Part shown: positions 26,816 through 34,753 of the stretch, in pieces
How the letters are laid out: each line of letters opens with the position of its first letter
Numbering within the stretch: the first letter of the stretch is position 1
DNA from: Micromonospora halophytica
GTDB lineage: Bacteria > Actinomycetota > Actinomycetes > Mycobacteriales > Micromonosporaceae
Assembly (NCBI RefSeq): GCF_900090245.1
Contig: NZ_FMDN01000001.1
Coordinates: 1-36,155, forward strand
Direction of reading: 5' to 3'
DNA length: 36,155 bases
Notes under the pieces: model-generated
Told to the model about the DNA's origin: nothing
Database searches by the model: none
What the model saw: the letters and a program-made list of their open reading frames with translations, nothing else
Translations under genes and position numbers: made by a program

Positions 26816-28366
26816 GTGGCGTGGCTCGACCGGGTCGACGACCAGGTTGACGCTCTCCAACGCTCCCGGGCGTTGCAGGAGGCGAGCCGCTCGGCCGAGG
26901 CGTGCGGCCTGCTCGACCGGGTGCTGCGCACCACCGACGATCCGCACGCCCGGGCCGACGCCTTGATCCAGCGGCTCTGCGCACTGATCAATCTCGGCCG
27001 CACGGCGGAGTTCACCCGGGCCATCGAGGAGGCCTCCGACGCCGTCCGCGACCTGCCCGAGCCGTACCTGCACGGGCACCTCAACGCGCTGGCCGCGCTG
27101 GCCGCACACCACCAGGGCGCGCTGGACCGCTGCGTCACCCACCTGGTCCGGGCCGCCCGGGCGCTGGGCGCGGCCGAGGAGGAGGACCGGGACACCGCCT
27201 GGGGCTGGCACGACCTGGCGATGGCGTACTCCTACCTCAGCTTCCACGGGTACGCGCTCGGCGCGATCGAGCGGGCCCGGCAGCACGGGCTGACCGCCGG
27301 GCTCCCCGAGGAGGTCTTCGCCGCGCCGGGCATCCGGCTGCGCAACGCTGTCGCCCTCGACCACAACGGCGACAGCGACGGCTGCCTGCGGGTGCTCCGG
27401 GACATCGCCATCGACCTGGCCCGATTCGTCCGCGACGGCCGCGGCGACCGGCTGCGCCCCAGCAGCCTGGCCGCGTACGGCTACGCGGCGGCCCGCCGCG
27501 CCGCCCTCGGCGACCCGGTGGAGAGCGGCACGGAGGCCGACCCGGTCCGGCAGCTCGGCCACGGCGGGGACAGCGCCCGGGCCCGGGACATGCGCCAGCT
27601 CGGGCAGATCTGCCTGGCCATCGCCGACGGCCGGCCGATCGAGGCGATCACCCGCCTGGACACCGCCCGGGTCTCCAACGAGACGCTCGGGGCGGCCGAG
27701 CCGTCCCGGTTGCGCAGCATCGCCTTCGCCCGGGCGGGTGACCACGCGGCCGCGCACCGGGCCGACCGGATGGCGTTCCGCCTCGCCGCCCAGCGCAACG
27801 ACCGGCTGCGGGACGTCTACATCGACGGCATCGCGGCCCGGATCGACCACGAGGAGATGCGCCGGGAGGCCGCCCGGTACGAGGGCGAGGCGCTCACCGA
27901 TCCGCTGACCGGCCTGCCCAACCGGCGTCGGCTGGAGCGCTACGTCGCCTCCGTGACGGCTCGGGGCGAGCGGGTGGTGATCGGCGTCTGCGACCTGGAC
28001 GGCTTCAAGGCGGTCAACACCCGCCACGGCCACCACTCCGGCGACCTGGTCCTGCAACGGATCGCCGGGGTGATCAACCGGGTGATGCGCCGGGGCGACT
28101 TCGTGGCCCGCTACGGCGGGGACGAGTTCGTGGTGGTGCTGTCGGGGGCCGGGATGACCGAGGCCGCCGAGGTGGCCCGCCGGATCGACGCGGCGGTGCG
28201 CACCGAGGACTGGGAGTCACTGGTGCCCGGCACCCCGGTCGGGGTGAGCATCGGCTTCGCCGAGGTCGACGGCGGCAACGGTGCCGCGCGGGACGCGCTC
28301 GGCGCGGCCTTCGAGATCGCCGACCAGGAGATGCTGCGCGCCAAGCAGCGCCCCCACGCCTCCTGA
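26816..28366 (+). CDS. TPR-like/GGDEF diguanylate cyclase
   Basis: A 516-residue cytoplasmic protein. Residues 1-340 are helical with TPR-like repeats (several Ala/Leu/Arg-rich helix pairs) and no membrane segment. Residues about 355-516 are a GGDEF domain: [34 protein letters not shown], the active GGDEF at 434-438 in [13 protein letters not shown], and VSIGFAEVD. The inhibitory I-site RxxD is present (Arg425-Asp428), five residues before GGDEF. It should therefore make c-di-GMP from two GTP and be product-inhibited. The GTG at 26816 is chosen because GGGAGG (26803-26808) precedes it by 7 nt; an ATG at 26750 lies upstream in frame. It lies between prmC and prfA, which are otherwise neighbours. 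Confidence 0.9.
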   Translation: MAWLDRVDDQVDALQRSRALQEASRSAEACGLLDRVLRTTDDPHARADALIQRLCALINLGRTAEFTRAIEEASDAVRDLPEPYLHGHLNALAALAAHHQGALDRCVTHLVRAARALGAAEEEDRDTAWGWHDLAMAYSYLSFHGYALGAIERARQHGLTAGLPEEVFAAPGIRLRNAVALDHNGDSDGCLRVLRDIAIDLARFVRDGRGDRLRPSSLAAYGYAAARRAALGDPVESGTEADPVRQLGHGGDSARARDMRQLGQICLAIADGRPIEAITRLDTARVSNETLGAAEPSRLRSIAFARAGDHAAAHRADRMAFRLAAQRNDRLRDVYIDGIAARIDHEEMRREAARYEGEALTDPLTGLPNRRRLERYVASVTARGERVVIGVCDLDGFKAVNTRHGHHSGDLVLQRIAGVINRVMRRGDFVARYGGDEFVVVLSGAGMTEAAEVARRIDAAVRTEDWESLVPGTPVGVSIGFAEVDGGNGAARDALGAAFEIADQEMLRAKQRPHAS

Positions 28367-28384
28367 TCCCGGAGGCCGGGTCAG
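28363..28384. terminator. Bidirectional terminator hairpin
   Basis: CTGATCCCGG pairs with CCGGGTCAG (28363-28372 with 28376-28384), a 9-bp stem with one bulged T and a 3-nt loop. It begins inside the stop codon of the GGDEF gene and ends just before that of prfA. Confidence 0.5.
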
Positions 28385-28385
28385 G

Positions 28386-29474
28386 TCAGCGGCGGGTGAG
28401 TTCGGTGCCGCCGGCCAGCCGGGCGGCGCGGTCGGCCTCGCCCAGGGCGTCGAGGACGCCGTCCAGGTCACCGGCGAGAGCCAGGTCCAGGTTGTACGCC
28501 GTGTAGCCGATGCGGTGGTCGGTGATCCGGTTCTGCGGGAAGTTGTAGGTGCGGATCCGCTCCGAGCGGTCCACCGTACGCACCTGCGCCTTGCGGGCGT
28601 CGGAGGCGGCGGCGTCGGCCTGCTCCTGGGCCACGGCGAGCAGTCGGGCGCGCAGGATGCGCATCGCCTGCTCGCGGTTCTGCAACTGGGACTTCTCGTT
28701 CTGGCAGGAGACCACGACACCGGTCGGCAGGTGGGTGATCCGGACCGCGGAGTCGGTCGTGTTGACCGACTGCCCGCCCGGACCCGACGAGCGGAACACG
28801 TCGATCCGCAGGTCGTTCGGGTCGATGGTGACGTCGACGTCCTCCGCCTCGGGAAGCACGAGCACGCCGGCGGCGCTGGTGTGGATCCGCCCCTGCGACT
28901 CGGTGACCGGCACGCGCTGCACCCGGTGCACGCCGCCCTCCCACTTCAGCCGGGACCAGACCCCGTTGCCGCCCTCGGGCACACCCTTGGTCTTGATGGC
29001 CAGCGAGACGTCCTTGACCCCGCCCAGGTCGGAGTCCTGCGCGTCGATGACCTCGGTGAGCCAGCCGCGGCGCTCGGCGTACCGGGTGTACATCCGCAGC
29101 AGGTCACCGGCGAAGAGGGCGGACTCCTCGCCGCCCTCGCCCGCCTTGATCTCGATGATCACGTCCTTGGCGTCGTGCGGGTCGCGGGGAATGAGCAGCT
29201 CGGCCAGGCGCTCCTCCAGCGCCGGCAGGACGGCCGCGATCGAGTCGACCTCGGCGGCGAAGGACGGGTCCTCGGCGGCCAGCTCCTTCGCCGCGGCCAG
29301 GTCGGCGCGGGCCTGCTCCAGCTCACCGGCCGCCTTGTGCAGCGGGACCAGTTCCGCGTACCGGCGACCGACCCGGCGGGCGGTGCCCTGGTCGGCGTGG
29401 ATGGCCGGGTCGGCCAGCCGCTTCTCCAACTCCGCGTACTCGTCGAGGAGGGCGGCCAGACGCTCGCTGCTCAT
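28386..29474 (-). CDS. prfA: Peptide chain release factor 1
   Basis: Recognises UAA and UAG in the ribosomal A site and triggers release of the finished protein; 362 residues. The codon-recognition motif is PVT (in [15 protein letters not shown]), which is the RF1 type; RF2 has SPF. The GGQ loop [12 protein letters not shown] lies near residue 233 and is the target of PrmC. The N-terminal helical domain contains [18 protein letters not shown]. The 123-nt gap to rpmE holds a terminator-like hairpin, so prfA may be transcribed partly by readthrough. Confidence 0.96.
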   Translation of the reverse strand: MSSERLAALLDEYAELEKRLADPAIHADQGTARRVGRRYAELVPLHKAAGELEQARADLAAAKELAAEDPSFAAEVDSIAAVLPALEERLAELLIPRDPHDAKDVIIEIKAGEGGEESALFAGDLLRMYTRYAERRGWLTEVIDAQDSDLGGVKDVSLAIKTKGVPEGGNGVWSRLKWEGGVHRVQRVPVTESQGRIHTSAAGVLVLPEAEDVDVTIDPNDLRIDVFRSSGPGGQSVNTTDSAVRITHLPTGVVVSCQNEKSQLQNREQAMRILRARLLAVAQEQADAAASDARKAQVRTVDRSERIRTYNFPQNRITDHRIGYTAYNLDLALAGDLDGVLDALGEADRAARLAGGTELTRR

Positions 29475-29551
29475 GCGGGGATGCTCCTTCGACGATCGGA
29501 CGGCTGGGCCGGCTGCTGGTCGGACGACCAGAAAGGGGGCGGAACGGACGA

Positions 29552-29586
29552 ACGCCCGCGCCCGGCACGGAGCCGGACACGGGCGT
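29552..29586 (-). terminator. Terminator or attenuator after rpmE
   Basis: A 15-bp stem (29552-29566 with 29572-29586, two G-T pairs in the minus-strand RNA) and a 5-nt loop, starting 11 nt after the rpmE stop, between rpmE and prfA. Confidence 0.6.
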
Positions 29587-29597
29587 CGTCGCTGAAG

Positions 29598-29822
29598 CTA
29601 CTTGGCCTTCTTCGCCTGAACCTTGGCGTACTTCTGCTGGAACTTGGCGACCCGACCGGCGGTGTCGAGGACGCGCTGCTTACCGGTGTAGAACGGGTGG
29701 CAGGCGCTGCAGGTCTCGACGTGGATGGCGCCGCCCTTGGCGGTGCTGCGGGTCGTGAAGGTGTTACCGCAGGAGCAGGAGACCTCGGTGGTCACGTACT
29801 CCGGGTGGATGTTGGGCTTCAT
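29598..29822 (-). CDS. rpmE: 50S ribosomal protein L31, zinc-binding form
   Basis: A 74-residue protein of the large ribosomal subunit. It is the C+ (zinc-binding) form with four cysteines: Cys16, Cys18, Cys38 and Cys41 (SCSCGN and [13 protein letters not shown]). The C-terminus ends in a Lys/Gln/Ala-rich tail. Under zinc starvation many actinobacteria swap this form for a cysteine-free paralogue under Zur control. The 235-nt region upstream (29823-30057) is shared with the divergent Pnkp gene and contains the promoters of both. Confidence 0.96.
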   Translation of the reverse strand: MKPNIHPEYVTTEVSCSCGNTFTTRSTAKGGAIHVETCSACHPFYTGKQRVLDTAGRVAKFQQKYAKVQAKKAK

Positions 29823-30045
29823 GTCGCCTCGGTCCTCTCGTCGGTGGTCGCCGGGTCGCCGCTGATCTCCCCGTCGCCTGGTGCGCGACGGACTCGGGCG
29901 TGAACCGGAACCGGTGGCCGATTGACCAGTGTGCCATGGGCGTGAGCCGACCCGTCAGGCGGGCCGCACGATCGGTCCGCACACGCCAACGCCCGGCGCA
30001 CCTCCCGCATTCCCACCGCCCGGGGCAGCATTCACGCCGGCGGCG

Positions 30046-30057
30046 TACGGTGGGACC
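30046..30057 (+). promoter_or_regulatory. Leaderless promoter of Pnkp gene
   Basis: TACGGT (30046-30051) fits TANNNT and is separated from the GTG at 30058 by 6 nt, with no Shine-Dalgarno. Confidence 0.55.
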
Positions 30058-30993
30058 GTGTCCGATTCGTCCCTGAACCGGAGGGCGACGGGCAGGACGC
30101 CCCGTCTGGTCGCCACCCGAGGGCTGCCCGCCTCCGGCAAGACCACCTTCGCCCGTACGCTCCAACCGGCCGTGGTCCGGGTCAACCGGGACGACCTGCG
30201 CCGGATGTTGCACGGCGAACGGCTCTTCACCCAACGCGCCGAGTACCAGGTGACGCTCGTCCAGCGGGCCCAGGTGGAGGCCCTGCTGCGCTCCGGCGCC
30301 AGCGTCTGCGTGGACGACACCAACCTGCGCTCGCGCAGCCTGCGCGAGTGGGCCGACCTGGCCGCCCGCCACGGCGCGGAGTTCGAGGTGCACGACTTCA
30401 CCGACGTGCCCCTGGACGAGTGCCTACGCCGCGACGCCGCGCGGGCCGAGGGCGACCGGGTCGGCGAGGCAGCCATCCGCCGGCTGCACGAGCGCTACCT
30501 GGCCCACCGCCCGCTGCCGCTGCCGGTGCCCACGGCCCGCACCGGACGGCCCGGCGCGGTGGACGCCGCCCCGGCCGCGCCGCCGGAGGTCGTGCTGGTC
30601 GACATCGACGGCACGGTGGCGTTGGCGGTCACCCGCAGCCCGTACGACATGACCCGGGTGGGCGAGGACGAACCCAACGAGGCGGTGATCGCGGCGGTCC
30701 GGGCGATGCACGCCGCCGGGTACGGGGTGGTCTTCTGCTCTGGCCGGGACGCCTCCGCCCGGGAGGACACCGTGGCCTGGCTGGCCCGACACGTCCGGGT
30801 GCCGTACCTCGGGCTGCACCTGCGCGCGGTGGGCGACCACCGCAAGGACGCCGTGGTGAAACAGGAGATCTACGAGCGCGAGGTGCGTGACCGGTACCGG
30901 GTGGCCGGCGTCTTCGACGACCGGCTGCAGGTGGTGCGGATGTGGCGGTCACTGGGGTTGACCGTCTTCCAGGTCGCCGAGGGCGACTTCTGA
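30058..30993 (+). CDS. T4-type polynucleotide kinase-phosphatase
   Basis: A 311-residue bifunctional RNA/DNA end-healing enzyme, matching phage T4 Pnkp (301 residues) over its whole length. The N-terminal kinase has P-loop GLPASGKTT (residues 22-30) and NRDDLRR, where Asp45 and Arg48 correspond to T4 Asp35 and Arg38, plus VDDTNLR. The C-terminal HAD phosphatase has the nucleophile motif DIDGT (Asp182, Asp184), CSGRDASAREDT, GDHRKDAVVKQEIY, FDDRLQVVRMWRSLG and ends QVAEGDF, as T4 Pnkp ends QVASGDF. It should phosphorylate 5'-OH ends and remove 3'-phosphates or 2',3'-cyclic phosphates. No ligase gene is adjacent. Base composition is like its neighbours. The GTG start has a leaderless -10. Confidence 0.92.
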   Translation: MSDSSLNRRATGRTPRLVATRGLPASGKTTFARTLQPAVVRVNRDDLRRMLHGERLFTQRAEYQVTLVQRAQVEALLRSGASVCVDDTNLRSRSLREWADLAARHGAEFEVHDFTDVPLDECLRRDAARAEGDRVGEAAIRRLHERYLAHRPLPLPVPTARTGRPGAVDAAPAAPPEVVLVDIDGTVALAVTRSPYDMTRVGEDEPNEAVIAAVRAMHAAGYGVVFCSGRDASAREDTVAWLARHVRVPYLGLHLRAVGDHRKDAVVKQEIYEREVRDRYRVAGVFDDRLQVVRMWRSLGLTVFQVAEGDF

Positions 30994-30995
30994 GC

Positions 30996-31028
30996 GGTGA
31001 GCCGACGGGCTCACCCCGTCGGCTCACC
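30996..31028. terminator. Bidirectional terminator, first of two
   Basis: A perfect 14-bp stem (30996-31009 with 31015-31028) and a 5-nt loop, starting 2 nt after the Pnkp stop. Confidence 0.75.
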
Positions 31029-31036
31029 CGGGCGAC

Positions 31037-31065
31037 CCGGGCGCGCGTCGCACCCGCGCGCCCGG
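31037..31065. terminator. Second hairpin of a tandem terminator
   Basis: A perfect 11-bp stem of CG repeats (31037-31047 with 31055-31065) and a 7-nt loop, 9 nt before the stop of the convergent gene. Confidence 0.65.
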
Positions 31066-31074
31066 AGCCACCCC

Positions 31075-34000
31075 TCAGGCGGCGGGAGCCTCCCCCGGGT
31101 CCACCGCCGTCAACGCGACCGTCGCCTCGGCACGTACGCCGTTGACGGTCACCGCCAGTACCACCGACGCGCCGGGCCGCAGCGCGGTCAACTCCCCGGT
31201 CGCCGGGTCGAAGCGCGCCACATGCCACGGCTTCACCCCGGCCGCCGGTCCGACGTGCACGGAGGGTGAGCCGGACCAGTCCGCGCTCACCGGCGCCGCC
31301 ACCGGCACGGCACGACCACCGGGCTGGGTCAGCGTCGCCGTCACCCGGGCCGGCGTGCCCACCGCGACGGTGGCCGGGGCGGTCACCGCCAGCCGGTCGA
31401 CGTGCGCGTGGAACTCGACCGCGACCCAGCGCGGCCCCTCGGCGAGCGGGTCGCGCCGGGCCCGGTCGGCCTCGGCCGGGGTGACCGGGTCGACGCCGAC
31501 CTCCGTCCAGCCGGTGAAGCCACCGAGCTGCGCCGGAGTGGACGGGTTCTTGCCGGCGTTGCCGTTGACCACGTACGGCACCCCGTCGACCCGGTCGGCG
31601 TGGAAGGTGCCGACGTGCCCGCCGACGAAGAGCGCCCCCTTGCCGGTGCGGTGCTGGAAGTCGGCGAGCCACTGCTCCACCAGCGCCGCCTCCTTGCGGT
31701 CGGTGAGCTGGCTGGCCTTCGCCGGGCTGGGGTCGCGCGGCGGGTGGTGGTGCAGCACCACGACCGAACCGACCGCCTTGTCCCCGGCGGCGGAGTCGAG
31801 CGCCTCACGCAGCATCCGCACCTGGTCGAAGCCGCCGCCGCGCAGCGAGCCGGTGGCCGAGCTCAGCGTGACGAACCGGGTGCCCCGGTGGTCGAAGACC
31901 CGGGACGTGTCGCCGAAGACGGCCCGGAAGTTGTCGATCGGGGCGCCCATGATCTCGTGGTTGCCGGGGACGTAGTACCACGGCACCGCGCCGCCCAGTT
32001 CCTCGTCCAGCAACCGCTTCGCCAGCGCGAAGCCCGCCGGGTACGCGGTGTCGACGAAGTCGCCGGCGATCACCAGGAAGTCGGGGTCCGCCGCGCGGAC
32101 CTCGCGGAGCGTACGGCGGGCCTGGGCGACCAGGTCGCTGTCCGGGTCGGCGGCGACGAACTGGGCGTCGGAGAGCACCGCGAAGCGCCAGGACGCGCCG
32201 TCCACGGTGCCGTCGCGCAGCACCACCCGGTCGGTGCGGGCCGGCTCGGCGGGTACGTCCACGGTGGGCGGCACCTTCGCCACCAGGTCGTCGACGATCA
32301 CCTCGCTGGTGTACTGCGCGTCCGGCCGCGTCTCCGCCACGTAGAACCGGCGCACCCGCACCGGGTACTGCACCCCGGCCGGGACGGCGAACTCGACGTA
32401 CCGCCAGCCGGACCAGGTGACCAGTGGGCCACGCAGGACGTGCTGGGTGTCCTGCGCGTCGTGCAGGTGCAGGCTGGGCCACTCCCCGGTGCCGTTGCCG
32501 TGGATCCACATGCCGAACGCCTGCGGCTGGCCGGGCACCTCGACCCAGGCCGGCGGGTCGGCGTACGCGGCCCGGGTGCCGGTCGAGCGGCTGAAGTCGT
32601 ACGACATCCGCAGCCCGGTGCCGGTGCGCCCGGGGGCGGGGGCGACCGAGCCGGCGGCCCGGGCCTGGCTGAACCGCCAGGAGGCTGCGTCGTCGAAGCC
32701 GGCCACCGGCACGTCGGTCAGCCCGACGGTGACCGGCAGGACCGTGGTGTGGCCGCCGACCCGGGCGGTGACCAGGGCGGAACCGGTGTCGGTGAGCGCC
32801 TTGACCGACAGGTTGCCGTCGGCGGTGGGGGTGACCTCCAGCAGCTCACGGTCGTACTCCAGGGCCAGGTCGGCCGGCTCGACCGGGGCGGTGTTCCCCT
32901 CCGCGTCGTAGCCGACGACGCCGAACAGGCCGGTGTGCCCGGACCGGTTCAGGCCCAGCCGGTCCACGGTGGAGTCGATCCGCGCCAGCGGGCCGAGCAC
33001 GGTCAGGTCCAGGGTGCCGCTGGCGGCGTCCCGCCAGGCGGTGACGGTGCTCCGGCCGGGGGCGCCGGCGGAGAAGACGCCGTCACGGACCGTGCCGTGC
33101 ACCGCCGGGTTCGCCCGCCACCGGGGCGCGCCGGCCGCCGGGCCGTACGTCTCGTCGTGGCCGGCGGCGGTGAGCCGGCGGGTGAGGCCGGGGAAGACCC
33201 GGTCGGGTCGGCCACCCCGGACCGGGGCGACCCCGGGCGCGGCGGTCGGGTCGCTCGCGGTCTCCAGCCAGTACCCGGTGAGCCGGCCGCTGCCCGGCGG
33301 GGCGTAGACGGCCAGGCCGTTGGGCACGGCCCGTTCGACGCCGTCGGAGGGGCTGTTCTCCACCTGCACGGCGGCCGCGCCGGGCTCCCGGGCGAGCAGG
33401 GTGGACGAACCGCCACCGTCCAGGTTGAGCGCGTGGTGTGCGCCGAGTTCGGCCATCATCCGGCCCATCTCGGTCTGCGTGACGCCCCGGCTGTCCACCT
33501 GCCGGCCGTCCACGGTGAGCAGGATCATCCGCCGGCCGTCGACGGAGAAACCGACCGCGGTGCGCGGGGCCAGGGTCGGGTCGACGACGGACTGCACCAC
33601 CCCGTCGCGGACCAGCACGTTGCCGCCACCGACCGCGGCGTGCAGCGTGCCGCCGTCGGAGGGCTTCGGCTGCCAGGTCAGGTCGACCGGGTCGCCGGGG
33701 CGCAGCGCGGCCAGCGCGTCGGCGCCGGCGTCCCGGCCGAGCAGCACGGTGCTGCCGGCCGGAATCAGGCCGTCGCCCGCCACGCCGCTCACCGAGGCGA
33801 CCCGGCCGTCGCGGACGACCACCTCGGCCACCCGGGCCGCCCCGGCCACCGCACGCGTCCGGGGGTACGACCCCCAGAGCGCGGTGAACACGCCGACGCC
33901 GCCCGCCTGCACCATGTTGTTGAACTGGGTCAGCCGCAACGGCCCGGCGGGCAGCGTGGCGGTGCCGTCGAAGTGCACCTGCACCACCCGGCCGAGGCCG

Positions 34001-34566
34001 TCGGCGGTGATCGCGGCGGCGTTGTGGTGCCCGGCGACCGGCGACTGGACCAGCTCACCGCCCTGGATGCCGACGCCCTGCGCCGCGCCGGAGTTGTTGA
34101 TGTCGAAGAAGTCGCCGTTGACCGCGGCCACCGCCCGGGACCGGTCCACCGCGCCGCGCAGCGGCTCGGCCTTCGCCACCGCGCCGGAGTTGACGTAGTC
34201 GACCCGCAGCCCGCCGGTGAGGTCGGCGGTGAGCGCGTCGGCACGCAACCAGCCGGTCGCGTCGTACCGGTCGAAGGAGGTGAGGTGCAGTCCCGGCGCG
34301 ACCGGCCGGGTGGTCTTCGCGGTCTCCAGGCCCCCGGCCGGCTCGACGCCGGTGGTCGTCGCGGTCGCGGCGGTGCCGGCGGCCGGGTCGCGGGCCAGCG
34401 TGACGGAACCGGCGGGGTGCGACGAGGCGCGGGGGGCGTCCTCGACGGCGGTTCCGCCGCCGGGGTCGGGTGCCCCCGCGCCGGCCGGTACGGGCCCGGC
34501 CAGGCTGATCAGTGGCGTCAGCAGCAGGACGCCGGTGAGGCGGGCGGTTCGACTGCGGGTGGGCAT
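31075..34566 (-). CDS. Secreted phosphodiester glycosidase/metallophosphoesterase
   Basis: A 1163-residue exported multidomain protein. A signal peptide covers residues about 1-30. Residues about 95-400 are a NAGPA/phosphodiester-glycosidase domain with AAVNGDFFD near residue 150 and ALNLDGGGSST near residue 384. Beta-sandwich-type regions follow. A calcineurin-like metallophosphoesterase domain spans about 790-1010: SDAQF (most families have D-x-H, here D-x-Q), AGDFVD, GNHEI, LHHHPP and GGHVGTFH. The last 110 residues resemble a bacterial Ig-like domain. It probably cleaves phosphodiester-linked sugars or glycopolymers outside the cell and then the phosphate, an inference from domain order. 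It is convergent with the Pnkp gene. No strong Shine-Dalgarno precedes the ATG. Confidence 0.87.
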   Translation of the reverse strand: MPTRSRTARLTGVLLLTPLISLAGPVPAGAGAPDPGGGTAVEDAPRASSHPAGSVTLARDPAAGTAATATTTGVEPAGGLETAKTTRPVAPGLHLTSFDRYDATGWLRADALTADLTGGLRVDYVNSGAVAKAEPLRGAVDRSRAVAAVNGDFFDINNSGAAQGVGIQGGELVQSPVAGHHNAAAITADGLGRVVQVHFDGTATLPAGPLRLTQFNNMVQAGGVGVFTALWGSYPRTRAVAGAARVAEVVVRDGRVASVSGVAGDGLIPAGSTVLLGRDAGADALAALRPGDPVDLTWQPKPSDGGTLHAAVGGGNVLVRDGVVQSVVDPTLAPRTAVGFSVDGRRMILLTVDGRQVDSRGVTQTEMGRMMAELGAHHALNLDGGGSSTLLAREPGAAAVQVENSPSDGVERAVPNGLAVYAPPGSGRLTGYWLETASDPTAAPGVAPVRGGRPDRVFPGLTRRLTAAGHDETYGPAAGAPRWRANPAVHGTVRDGVFSAGAPGRSTVTAWRDAASGTLDLTVLGPLARIDSTVDRLGLNRSGHTGLFGVVGYDAEGNTAPVEPADLALEYDRELLEVTPTADGNLSVKALTDTGSALVTARVGGHTTVLPVTVGLTDVPVAGFDDAASWRFSQARAAGSVAPAPGRTGTGLRMSYDFSRSTGTRAAYADPPAWVEVPGQPQAFGMWIHGNGTGEWPSLHLHDAQDTQHVLRGPLVTWSGWRYVEFAVPAGVQYPVRVRRFYVAETRPDAQYTSEVIVDDLVAKVPPTVDVPAEPARTDRVVLRDGTVDGASWRFAVLSDAQFVAADPDSDLVAQARRTLREVRAADPDFLVIAGDFVDTAYPAGFALAKRLLDEELGGAVPWYYVPGNHEIMGAPIDNFRAVFGDTSRVFDHRGTRFVTLSSATGSLRGGGFDQVRMLREALDSAAGDKAVGSVVVLHHHPPRDPSPAKASQLTDRKEAALVEQWLADFQHRTGKGALFVGGHVGTFHADRVDGVPYVVNGNAGKNPSTPAQLGGFTGWTEVGVDPVTPAEADRARRDPLAEGPRWVAVEFHAHVDRLAVTAPATVAVGTPARVTATLTQPGGRAVPVAAPVSADWSGSPSVHVGPAAGVKPWHVARFDPATGELTALRPGASVVLAVTVNGVRAEATVALTAVDPGEAPAA

Positions 34567-34617
34567 GGACGACAGTCAACCCGAAGACGAACAGGAGTTT
34601 CAATACCTCACGCTGAA

Positions 34618-34634
34618 CTGAAGGAAAACTTCAG
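34618..34634. promoter_or_regulatory. Inverted repeat upstream of the secreted enzyme gene
   Basis: CTGAAG-5 nt-CTTCAG (34618-34634) is A/T-rich for this genome and lies 52 nt before the start at 34566. On the minus strand it is followed by GTTCAGCGTGA, which resembles one unit of an actinobacterial PHO box. Weak -35 and -10 candidates (TTTTCC, 17 nt, TATTGA) overlap it. Confidence 0.4.
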
Positions 34635-34703
34635 ACCGCCCCGGGCCGTGGCCGCCCAGCGTCACCACGTACGGCGCTGACCTGCCGCCGGGCCCTCTAC
34701 CCA

Positions 34704-34736
34704 GAAGGGCACGACCGGTGACCGGTCGTGCCCTTC
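34704..34736 (-). terminator. Terminator of rho
   Basis: A perfect 15-bp stem (34704-34718 with 34722-34736) and a 3-nt loop, 18 nt beyond the rho stop. Confidence 0.8.
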
Positions 34737-34753
34737 CGTCGTCTCGGCCCGGG

